A stretch of 5,150 nucleotides of DNA, from the NCBI GenBank assembly GCA_028701555.1, contig JAQVQN010000200.1, positions 1-5,150 of the forward strand, in the 5' to 3' direction. This stretch comes from Kiritimatiellia bacterium. GTDB lineage: Bacteria; Verrucomicrobiota; Kiritimatiellia; RFP12; UBA1067. How positions within the stretch are numbered: the first letter of the stretch is position 1; every line of letters starts with the position of its first letter. Shown piece by piece: positions 1 to 5,002 of the stretch. The translations under genes were made by a program, and so were the position numbers. The notes beneath the pieces are model-generated. The model saw only the letters and a program-made list of their open reading frames with translations. It did not search any database and had not been told where the DNA came from.

Positions 1-179
1 CCCGCGAAAACTTCGACCTGATCATTCTCGGGCGGCAGGGTCGGGGAGCGATCACGCAGTGGCTGCTCGGTAACGTCACTGGCAAGGTTTCGCGCAAGGC
101 AACATGCCCTGTATTGATAGTGCCATTGGCTTTTATGGAAAAGCAGCCAGACAAGAAAGAGGGGAATCGTGATGGATAA
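1..179 (+). CDS. Universal stress protein (UspA family), C-terminal fragment
   Basis: Only the last 58 residues are present (codons from base 3, stop TAA at 177-179); the 5' part lies outside the window. The fragment reads as the last strand-loop-helix-strand of a UspA alpha/beta fold: a hydrophobic strand (FDLIILG), the nucleotide-binding glycine loop GRQGRG, then [19 protein letters not shown], where CPVLIVP is the usual terminal strand. The family ATP-binding signature is G-x2-G-x9-G-(S/T). Here the spacing is exact but the last position is Asn (GN), so nucleotide binding is likely but not certain. A charged tail ([13 protein letters not shown]) follows the domain; its codons also contain the wrbA ribosome-binding site and start. 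The stop overlaps the wrbA ATG by 8 bases, suggesting one transcript and translational coupling. UspA proteins are cytoplasmic stress-resistance factors; the specific role here is unknown. Confidence 0.9.
   Translation, partial: RENFDLIILGRQGRGAITQWLLGNVTGKVSRKATCPVLIVPLAFMEKQPDKKEGNRDG
161..174 (+). promoter_or_regulatory. wrbA ribosome-binding site and start choice
   Basis: GGGGA at 161-165 lies 6 bases before ATG 172. A GTG at 169 is in the same frame, but it would sit only 3 bases from the GGGGA, so ATG 172 is preferred. The same type of site (GGGA, then 7-8 bases, then ATG) precedes the TPR gene, mcsA and mcsB, which supports this choice. Confidence 0.7.
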
Positions 180-789
180 CGCAGTTAAGACCAGAGTTCT
201 TGTGATTTATTACAGCATGTATGGCCATGTCGAGACCATGGCCGGAGCCGTGGCTGAGGGTGCGGCCAGTGTTGAAGGTGTCGAGGTGGATGTCAAGCGG
301 GTGCCGGAACTGCTGCCGGAAGAGGCGGCTAGGAAAGCGGGTGCGAAACTTGACCAAGCCGCGCCGGTCGCGGCGGTAGAAGATTTGGCGAACTACGATG
401 CGGTCATCTTCGGTGTGCCGACGCGGTTCGGCAACATGTGTGCGCAGATGCGCAATTTTCTGGATCAGACCGGCGGGTTGTGGGCCGCTGGACGGCTGGC
501 GGGCAAGGTCGGCAGCGTATTCGTGTCTACCGGCACGCAGCACGGCGGTCAGGAGACCACAATCACATCGTTCCACAACACGCTTTTTCATCACGGCATG
601 ATTGTTGTGGGCGTACCGTATGCCTGCCCCGAGCTGGTTAACATGCAGGAGATCACCGGCGGTACTCCCTACGGGGCGAGCACGTTGGCGGGGAGCGACG
701 GCAGCCGTCAGCCTTCCGTCAACGAGCTGGCGGTGGCCCGTTTCCAGGGGAGGCACGTGGCGGAGATCGCGAAGAAGTTGAAGTCCTGA
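172..789 (+). CDS. wrbA: WrbA, FMN-dependent NAD(P)H:quinone oxidoreductase (type IV)
   Basis: This 205-residue flavodoxin-fold protein is close in length to E. coli WrbA (198). The family reduces quinones by two electrons using NAD(P)H and bound FMN, avoiding semiquinone and superoxide formation; it is a soluble tetramer. Visible signatures in order are the phosphate loop [12 protein letters not shown] (residues 13-24), the isoalloxazine-contacting loop [20 protein letters not shown] (about 84-103), [12 protein letters not shown] (about 121-132), the HHGM segment (about 143-146) and the C-terminal signature [12 protein letters not shown] followed by DGSRQPS. The usual WrbA elements are all present and the reading frame is intact. 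It overlaps the preceding universal stress protein gene by 8 bases, so the two are probably co-transcribed as an oxidative or general stress pair. No clear terminator follows the stop; a CGCG-cat-CGCG hairpin just after it lacks a T tract. WrbA is strongly preferred over other flavodoxin-like reductases because of the SMYGH and GGTPYGA motifs. Confidence 0.96.
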   Translation: MDNAVKTRVLVIYYSMYGHVETMAGAVAEGAASVEGVEVDVKRVPELLPEEAARKAGAKLDQAAPVAAVEDLANYDAVIFGVPTRFGNMCAQMRNFLDQTGGLWAAGRLAGKVGSVFVSTGTQHGGQETTITSFHNTLFHHGMIVVGVPYACPELVNMQEITGGTPYGASTLAGSDGSRQPSVNELAVARFQGRHVAEIAKKLKS

Positions 790-874
790 CGCGCATCGCG
801 CATGACTTAGACCGACTGTGATTACGGCGGCGGAAGCAACAAGGATTGACCTTGGCCGCGCGAGGGTTAGCGAT

Positions 875-903
875 AAAAAACCAGCGGGTGCCTTGACGGC
901 TGG
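875..903 (-). terminator. Possible weak intrinsic terminator, minus strand
   Basis: Read on the minus strand, CCAGC (903-899) and GCTGG (885-881) form a 5-bp stem with a 13-base loop, followed directly by six T (880-875). The stem is short and the loop large, so this may be chance. No minus-strand gene ends here, but antisense read-through from the amidohydrolase across the TPR gene would arrive at this point. It overlaps the -35 box of the TPR promoter. Confidence 0.25.
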
Positions 904-920
904 GCGCAAGCCGATATAAT
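893..920 (+). promoter_or_regulatory. Sigma70-type promoter of the TPR gene
   Basis: The -35 box TTGACG (893-898, five of six consensus bases) and a perfect -10 box TATAAT (915-920) are separated by 16 bases. Transcription should begin near 926-928, giving an untranslated leader of about 47 bases before ATG 974. The quality of the match suggests substantial constitutive transcription by the housekeeping sigma factor, independent of the upstream usp-wrbA pair. GGGA at 963-966, 7 bases before the ATG, is the likely ribosome-binding site. Confidence 0.8.
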
Positions 921-973
921 ATGATGGTTTACTGACTGTTGGGTATGTAAATAAAGGGTTACGGGACACCACT

Positions 974-2377
974 ATGGCAGGCGAAAAAACGGATCAGACC
1001 GCGCAGCAGGCGCAGAATTTCTATAACAAAGGCCAGGCGGCTTTTGAGCGGGGCAACTTGGATATCGCGATTGACCTGCTGATGCAGTGTGTCACCAAGG
1101 CTCCGGGTTTCTCGCGTGCCCGCAAGGTATTGCGCGCCGCTCAGATAGCCAAATTCCGTAAGGATAAAAAAAGCGGGCTGTCGGCGCATATTCAAGAGGC
1201 GGGGGCAATATTTATGCGCATGAAAATCGCAGGACTGCTCAAGGCCAACAAAGCTGAGTCGGCGCTGCTGGAGTGCGAACGCCTGCTGGCAATTAATCCG
1301 CTGAATTCACAGAATGTCGAACTTGCGGTTCAGTCTGCTGACGCTGCCGGTCATCCGGAAGCGGCACTGTTCACGGTTGAAGCGGCCTACGAGAGTAACC
1401 CCGACGATATGTCTTTGCTGCGCAGGGTCGCGGATTATTACATGAAGGTCGGCGATTATGCAAAAGCCCGTGACGCTTATCTGAAGCTGAACGCTTTTCT
1501 GCCCAGTGACCAGACGATCTTCAAACAGCTCAAGGACGCGGAGGCGCGCGTGACCATGGCGGCAGGCTGGGAAGATGCGGCCGGCAAGAAGGAGGGGTAC
1601 CGCGACCTGATCGCCAACAAGGAGCAGGCGCAGCAGCTTGACATCAAAGCCAAGGCGGTGGTGGCTGGTTCAGATGCCGACGCCATGATCGAGGATGCCA
1701 AGGCGCGCATCGAGAAAGAGCCGAACAACCTCAATTTCTACCGTGCCTTGTCGCGGCTGTATTCTCAAAACAAGCGCTATGAAGAGGCTATTGAGACACT
1801 TGAGGCGGCCCGCAAGATTAACGCCAGCGATCCTGAACTGGATCGAGCGTTGACGGTGGCCCGTATATCGGCTTTCGAGGCGCGGATTGAAGCTTTGAAA
1901 GCGGAGGGCAATGCCGCGGGCGCTGCTGAGGTGGAAGTCGAGATGAACCAGTTTGTCTTCGACGATTTGGTTTCGCGGGTGCAGCGTTACCCGAATGACC
2001 TCAGGCTGCGTTTCGAGTTGGGCTTGCAGTATTTCAAATACGAGTATTTCGACGATGCTATCGGGCAGTTACAGCTTGCCCAGCGCAGTCCCAAGGAACG
2101 TGTCGAGGCTTTGTATTATCTGGCACAGTGCTTCATCAAGAAGGGGCAGCGCGATATGGCCGTCATGCAGCTTGAGACCGCCAACGAGCAGTTGCCGATC
2201 ATGGACGACCTTAAGAAGAAGATCGTCTTCGCGCTGGGTGACTTGTCCGAGCAGACCGGAGACATCGAGAAGGCGTTCAGTTACTATAAGGATGTCTACG
2301 GCGCTGATATTGGCTTCGAGGATATCGGGGCGCGCATGGAGCGCATTTACAAGCTGCGCCAGAACCAGCAGGGCTGA
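974..2377 (+). CDS. Soluble tetratricopeptide-repeat protein, function unknown
   Basis: This 467-residue protein is built almost wholly of TPR helix pairs, which form protein-binding solenoids. Recognisable units lie at about residues 17-47, 77-110, 112-144, 147-178, 252-286, 343-373, 376-408 and 414-444, with typical small and aromatic positions, as in ADYYMKVGDYAKARDAYLKL and RALSRLYSQNKRYEEAIETL. Between units 4 and 5 is a non-TPR linker (about 196-240) containing GWEDAAGKKEGYRDLIANKE, and a helical Ala/Glu-rich stretch runs at about 296-330. There is no signal peptide, membrane segment or catalytic motif, so it is most likely a cytoplasmic scaffold or adaptor. I associate this architecture, with its W-E-x-A...YRD...K-E-A linker, with conserved TPR proteins of the Verrucomicrobia/Lentisphaera/Planctomycetes group, from memory only. 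It has its own strong promoter and converges on the amidohydrolase gene, with 3 bases between the stops. The binding partner cannot be read from the sequence. Confidence 0.93.
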   Translation: MAGEKTDQTAQQAQNFYNKGQAAFERGNLDIAIDLLMQCVTKAPGFSRARKVLRAAQIAKFRKDKKSGLSAHIQEAGAIFMRMKIAGLLKANKAESALLECERLLAINPLNSQNVELAVQSADAAGHPEAALFTVEAAYESNPDDMSLLRRVADYYMKVGDYAKARDAYLKLNAFLPSDQTIFKQLKDAEARVTMAAGWEDAAGKKEGYRDLIANKEQAQQLDIKAKAVVAGSDADAMIEDAKARIEKEPNNLNFYRALSRLYSQNKRYEEAIETLEAARKINASDPELDRALTVARISAFEARIEALKAEGNAAGAAEVEVEMNQFVFDDLVSRVQRYPNDLRLRFELGLQYFKYEYFDDAIGQLQLAQRSPKERVEALYYLAQCFIKKGQRDMAVMQLETANEQLPIMDDLKKKIVFALGDLSEQTGDIEKAFSYYKDVYGADIGFEDIGARMERIYKLRQNQQG

Positions 2378-2380
2378 CGC

Positions 2381-3217
2381 TCACCACGCGGCAGGTTTTG
2401 TGACACCCAGCAGTTTTGCGGCGTTACCGCCTAGAATTGCGCGGGTGTCTGCTTTTTTTAAGCCTGCTTTCCTTACGTACTCAATGCCGTCCGCGAAGCT
2501 CAGCCACGGCCAGTCCGTGGCGAACAGCAGTTTTTCGGGCGGGTGCTCGCGCAGGATGGACATGGCCGACCGGTTATCGTTGTCCTGCGGCAGGATGGAG
2601 GTGTCCAAATATACATCCTTGCCGAGCAGTTGTTCCGCAGTGCCGCCCCACTGGCGCCAGCCGCCCAGGTGCGCGGCTATGAAGCGCAGTCCGGGCACCT
2701 CCCTGATGACGCGCGCGACGCGCTCCGGGCCGCACAACGGTTCGAACGGGAACCCCACGTCGAAACCGCAGTGGCACTGCACGACGAGGTTGAGGTCAAG
2801 GCAGCAGCGGAAATATTCCAGCATCTCCGGGGAATCCAGGATGCATGGCTGATAGTAGGGGTGCAGCTTGACGCCGCGTATGCCGCGCTCGGCGACTTCG
2901 CGCAGACGGCTGAAACGCGCCTCGTCAGCCGGATGCACGGAGGCGAAGGGTATAAGGTGGCGTGCGGCCTCGGCGCCGCGCTCGCCTTTGCTGATGGCTT
3001 CGGCCTCCTCGATTATTACGGTGAACTGTTTCGGCTTGGTGGCGATCGGACAAATTACGGCGTAGTCCAGCCCGCTGGCACGCATTTCAGCCAGCAAGCC
3101 GCCTAGGGTGCCGTCCGCGATCGGCGTGATGGTGTTGTTCGCCTTCTCGCAAAGGTTTAGCAAAGTGCGCTCGGCTAGATTTTCCGGAAAAATGTGCGTG
3201 TGGACATCGATTAACAT
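2381..3217 (-). CDS. Metal-dependent amidohydrolase (amidohydrolase-2 type, TIM barrel)
   Basis: The protein is 278 residues, starting MLIDVHTHIFPENL from ATG 3217. Family metal ligands and active-site residues are visible in order: the N-terminal HxH (H6, H8), GVKLHP with K117 and H119, QCHCG (H149), AAHLGG (H183) and FATDWPW (D235). The conserved end is ILGGNAAKLLG. This is the pattern of the PF04909 superfamily, cytoplasmic zinc-type hydrolases or decarboxylases related to ACMS decarboxylase and other 2-pyrone or lactone hydrolases. The substrate cannot be assigned. In-frame extension upstream of 3217 runs antisense through the intergenic region and into mcsA, and carries no family sequence before the HxH strand. 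An in-frame ATG at 3229 is possible, but it overlaps the -10 box, so 3217 is preferred. The gene is divergent from mcsA and convergent with the TPR gene. A run of seven A in its coding strand (2459-2453) encodes Lys-Lys near the C-terminus. Confidence 0.92.
   Translation of the reverse strand: MLIDVHTHIFPENLAERTLLNLCEKANNTITPIADGTLGGLLAEMRASGLDYAVICPIATKPKQFTVIIEEAEAISKGERGAEAARHLIPFASVHPADEARFSRLREVAERGIRGVKLHPYYQPCILDSPEMLEYFRCCLDLNLVVQCHCGFDVGFPFEPLCGPERVARVIREVPGLRFIAAHLGGWRQWGGTAEQLLGKDVYLDTSILPQDNDNRSAMSILREHPPEKLLFATDWPWLSFADGIEYVRKAGLKKADTRAILGGNAAKLLGVTKPAAW
2402..2459 (+). terminator. Candidate intrinsic terminator for the TPR gene, inside the convergent gene
   Basis: GACACCC (2402-2408) and GGGTGTC (2443-2449) are a perfect 7-bp inverted repeat. 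The 34-base loop contains a second GC hairpin, GGCG-TTAC-CGCC (2420-2431). Seven T (2453-2459) follow three bases after the outer stem. On the plus strand this gives a branched hairpin plus U tract beginning about 25 bases after the TPR stop. It lies within the last 27 codons of the amidohydrolase on the other strand. The large loop and 3-base offset lower confidence. Confidence 0.5.
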
Positions 3218-3233
3218 AATTTTTATCATTATA
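3215..3233 (-). promoter_or_regulatory. Fur-box-like operator over the -10 box and start codon
   Basis: The minus strand from 3233 to 3215 reads TATAATGATAAAAATTATG. It matches the E. coli Fur consensus GATAATGATAATCATTATC at 15 of 19 positions, differing only at positions 1, 12, 13 and 19. The outer arms ATAAT and ATTAT form an inverted repeat. The site covers both the -10 box and the start codon of the amidohydrolase, so a bound repressor would block transcription. The caution is that an AT-rich -10 box next to an ATG can resemble a Fur box by chance, and the organism's Fur specificity is not known. Confidence 0.4.
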
Positions 3234-3256
3234 GGTGTGTGCCTGTGCAGAGGCAA
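3228..3256 (-). promoter_or_regulatory. Sigma70-type promoter of the amidohydrolase gene
   Basis: On the minus strand, TTGCCT (3256-3251, four of six) is followed after exactly 17 bases by a perfect TATAAT (3233-3228). Transcription should start near 3221, only about 3-5 bases before ATG 3217. No Shine-Dalgarno sequence is visible in front of that ATG, so the message appears to be leaderless or nearly so. Confidence 0.7.
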
Positions 3257-3308
3257 CCACGTTTTCGGGTGTGACGCAACGTGATCGTAGCCATAAATTG
3301 GTCTTTCA

Positions 3309-3342
3309 TTGAATTCAGCAAGGTTTTGTGCTAACTTATAAA
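3309..3342 (+). promoter_or_regulatory. Possible promoter of the mcsA-mcsB-clpC operon
   Basis: Two overlapping readings are possible. One is TTGAAT (3309-3314), 17 bases, then TAACTT (3332-3337). The other is TTCAGC (3314-3319), 17 bases, then TATAAA (3337-3342), which has the better -10 box and the poorer -35 box. Both are weaker than the other two promoters in the window. I see no direct-repeat CtsR site and no intact CIRCE element. GGGA at 3352-3355, 7 bases before ATG 3363, is the likely ribosome-binding site. Confidence 0.4.
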
Positions 3343-3362
3343 CCCTTTTACGGGATAATGAG

Positions 3363-3902
3363 ATGAAATGTGAATTTTGCCATAAGGCGGATGCTGAGAC
3401 CGCAATACTGCTGGAAACGGACGGCGAGGTTAAAGAGCTTTTCGTGTGCCGTAATTGCGCGGCTGCCGCCGAGGGTGCCGCTAACAAAGCTGACGGCGCA
3501 CACAGTGCGTCAGATCCGGTTGGACCGCCGTTGCCGTTGATGGGTATGATCCTTGATGCCGCCTTCGAGATTGTAGGGCGGGCCATGAGCATGTCGGATC
3601 TGACTTGCCCGTCATGCCGAATCACGCGTAACGAATACCGCAAGCGCTCGCGCTTGGGCTGCCCGGCTTGTTACGAGGCATTCGCCAAAGAGCTGGATGC
3701 CGCCATTTTCGATCTGCACCGTGCGCAGCAGCATGTTGGGAAAGCGCCGCAGCAGGCGCAGGCTGATATGCGGCGCAGGACCATTGAAGAGGCTCTGTCC
3801 GAGGCCGTCAGGAATCAACATTTCGAGGAGGCGATTGAACTGCGTGACCGCTTGCGCAAATTAGACGCGGAAAAAGATGGCGAGAAGGGACAGACAGCAT
3901 GA
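3363..3902 (+). CDS. mcsA: McsA-type zinc-finger UVR-motif adaptor of the arginine kinase
   Basis: The protein is 179 residues; B. subtilis McsA is about 185. Four CxxC motifs, C3/C6, C29/C32, C82/C85 and C100/C103, would form two zinc-binding units, as in Firmicutes McsA. Between them is a flexible, Ala/Gly/Pro-rich linker (about 34-58) followed by a hydrophobic helix. The C-terminal part (about 139-168, RTIEEALSEAVRNQHFEEAI and onwards) is a UvrB/UvrC (UVR) helical hairpin, the type of motif that contacts Clp ATPase or partner proteins. In characterised systems McsA binds and activates the arginine kinase McsB and can assist ClpC. Its stop overlaps the mcsB start by four bases (ATGA at 3899-3902), consistent with coupled translation of two proteins that form a complex. 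There is no enzymatic motif of its own. The neighbouring mcsB and clpC make this assignment secure against other UVR-domain proteins such as UvrB or UvrC fragments. Confidence 0.93.
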   Translation: MKCEFCHKADAETAILLETDGEVKELFVCRNCAAAAEGAANKADGAHSASDPVGPPLPLMGMILDAAFEIVGRAMSMSDLTCPSCRITRNEYRKRSRLGCPACYEAFAKELDAAIFDLHRAQQHVGKAPQQAQADMRRRTIEEALSEAVRNQHFEEAIELRDRLRKLDAEKDGEKGQTA

Positions 3903-4975
3903 TATCGGATGTTGACCACAGCGTTGCCGAAAAACGTAACCGCAATGTCCGGGAGGATGATATCGCGATGAGTTGCCGCGTGCGGCTGGCCCGCAATCTG
4001 GCGGGTGAGCGTTTTCCCGACTGGGCTACCGAGGCGGACCGAGGGCGGGTGTTTGCGGCGGTGAGCGACGCCTTGCGCGTCGAAAGGCCGCAGGTGCGGG
4101 TGGCGTTGATTGACGGTTTTGACGAGCAGGAACGTGACGTGCTGTGCGAATCACATTTGATCAGCAAAGACTTGTTGGGGCGGCCTACGGGCGGTGGTGT
4201 GGCTTTTGAGTCCGACAAGGCGTATTGCGTGATGATCAACGAGGAAGACCATTTGCGCATTCAAGGGTTTACGCATGGTCTGGACATGCAGAAGGCGTGG
4301 CGCACGGCGGACGAACTTGACACGGCGCTGGAGAAACATCTTAAGTTCGCATGGTCGCCGCAGTTGGGATATCTCACGGCGTGCCCCAGCAACGTGGGCA
4401 CTGGTCTGCGGGCTGGAGCCATGTTGCACCTGATGGGCTTGCGGTTGCTTGGCGAGATCGAACCGGTGATACGCGGTCTGGAACGCATGCGCCTTTTGGT
4501 GCGCGGGGTTTGCGGCGAGGGCTCAGAGGCCGCTGGGCAGATCTACCAGATTTCGAATATGGACACGCTCGGCACGGACGAGTCTTTCATAGTCAGCCGC
4601 ATTCAGCGCATCTGTGCCGAAGTCGTCCGGCAAGAGCACAATGCGCGCGTGCGCTTAATCCGTGAGTCGCCGCTGGTGTTGGTGGACTGTCTGGCGCGTT
4701 CGCTGAGCGTTTTGCAGAACGCGCGCTTGTTGTCGACGTCGGAAGCTCTTGAGTTTTTGTCGGCCATAAGGCTAGGCGCGGCTTTGAAACTCTGCACCCG
4801 GTTGAGCGTTTCGGATGTTGACGACATGATCTTGGTGATGCAGCCCGGACATTTGCAGAAATGGCATGGCGTAACGATGACATCGGAGGAACGTGACGAA
4901 CAGAGGGCTTTTTTGTTGCGAGGCCAGATGAACGGCATCCGTCTGAAATGCGGTGCTGTGAAAGCCGGACGTTGA
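3899..4975 (+). CDS. mcsB: McsB protein-arginine kinase
   Basis: The protein is 358 residues, near-identical in length to Firmicutes McsB (about 363). It belongs to the phosphagen-kinase fold but phosphorylates arginine side chains in proteins, marking them for ClpC-ClpP. Visible elements are the nucleotide-binding SCRVRLARN (residues 25-33), NEEDHLRIQ (114-122) with catalytic acidic residues, the reactive-cysteine loop ACPSNVGTGLRA (C162 within 161-172), SNMDTLGTDES (219-229), and the C-terminal RDEQRA (332-337). The last matches the RDxxRA motif that in B. subtilis McsB binds phospho-arginine and activates the kinase, so feedback activation is probably kept. Guanidino kinases of metabolism (creatine or arginine kinase) lack this C-terminal motif and an McsA neighbour. 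AAGGGA (3885-3890) lies 8 bases before the ATG. The frame is intact and no key residue appears lost. A 27-base gap separates it from clpC. Confidence 0.96.
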   Translation: MISDVDHSVAEKRNRNVREDDIAMSCRVRLARNLAGERFPDWATEADRGRVFAAVSDALRVERPQVRVALIDGFDEQERDVLCESHLISKDLLGRPTGGGVAFESDKAYCVMINEEDHLRIQGFTHGLDMQKAWRTADELDTALEKHLKFAWSPQLGYLTACPSNVGTGLRAGAMLHLMGLRLLGEIEPVIRGLERMRLLVRGVCGEGSEAAGQIYQISNMDTLGTDESFIVSRIQRICAEVVRQEHNARVRLIRESPLVLVDCLARSLSVLQNARLLSTSEALEFLSAIRLGAALKLCTRLSVSDVDDMILVMQPGHLQKWHGVTMTSEERDEQRAFLLRGQMNGIRLKCGAVKAGR

Positions 4976-5002
4976 TAAACTTTTTTTAAAAGGGTACAAA
5001 GA
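4976..5002 (+). promoter_or_regulatory. clpC leader with U tract facing the Shine-Dalgarno sequence
   Basis: AAAAGGG (4988-4994) is the probable ribosome-binding site, 8 bases before ATG 5003. It is directly preceded by C and seven T (4980-4987). In RNA, CUUUU (4980-4984) can pair with AAAAG (4988-4992), or with the GG by G-U wobble, forming a weak hairpin that hides the site. It is weak enough that it may have no function. No terminator or separate promoter is evident, so clpC is probably read from the mcsA promoter. Confidence 0.3.

Noticed and set aside
790..812. Terminator just after wrbA
   Set aside because: CGCG-cat-CGCG could form a 4-bp hairpin, but no T tract follows, so nothing supports termination here.
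846..875. Second promoter from TTGACC at 846-851
   Set aside because: No acceptable -10 box lies 16-18 bases downstream; the best candidate there (TAGCGA) is poor beside TATAAT at 915.
133..972. Minus-strand reading frame opposite wrbA
   Set aside because: It is the complement of a confidently identified wrbA gene, its translation is Arg/His-rich and resembles no family, and it runs across the TPR promoter.
1953..2852. Plus-strand 299-residue frame crossing the TPR and amidohydrolase genes
   Set aside because: It spans the ends of two real convergent genes in other frames, and its Ser/Arg-rich composition is typical of shadow translation.
3308..3334. CIRCE-like operator before mcsA
   Set aside because: TTGTGCTAA at 3326-3334 matches the right arm GAGTGCTAA at 7 of 9 bases, but the segment at the correct distance (3308-3316) matches the left arm at only 5 of 9 and the two are not complementary.
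3218..3643. N-terminal extension of the amidohydrolase up to 420 residues
   Set aside because: The extra region is antisense to mcsA and its promoter, shows no recognisable domain, and lies upstream of a good promoter and of the conserved DVHTHIFP start of the family.
3899..4975. Metabolic guanidino (phosphagen) kinase instead of McsB
   Set aside because: Length, the McsA neighbour, the ClpC neighbour and the RDEQRA motif all indicate the protein-arginine kinase.
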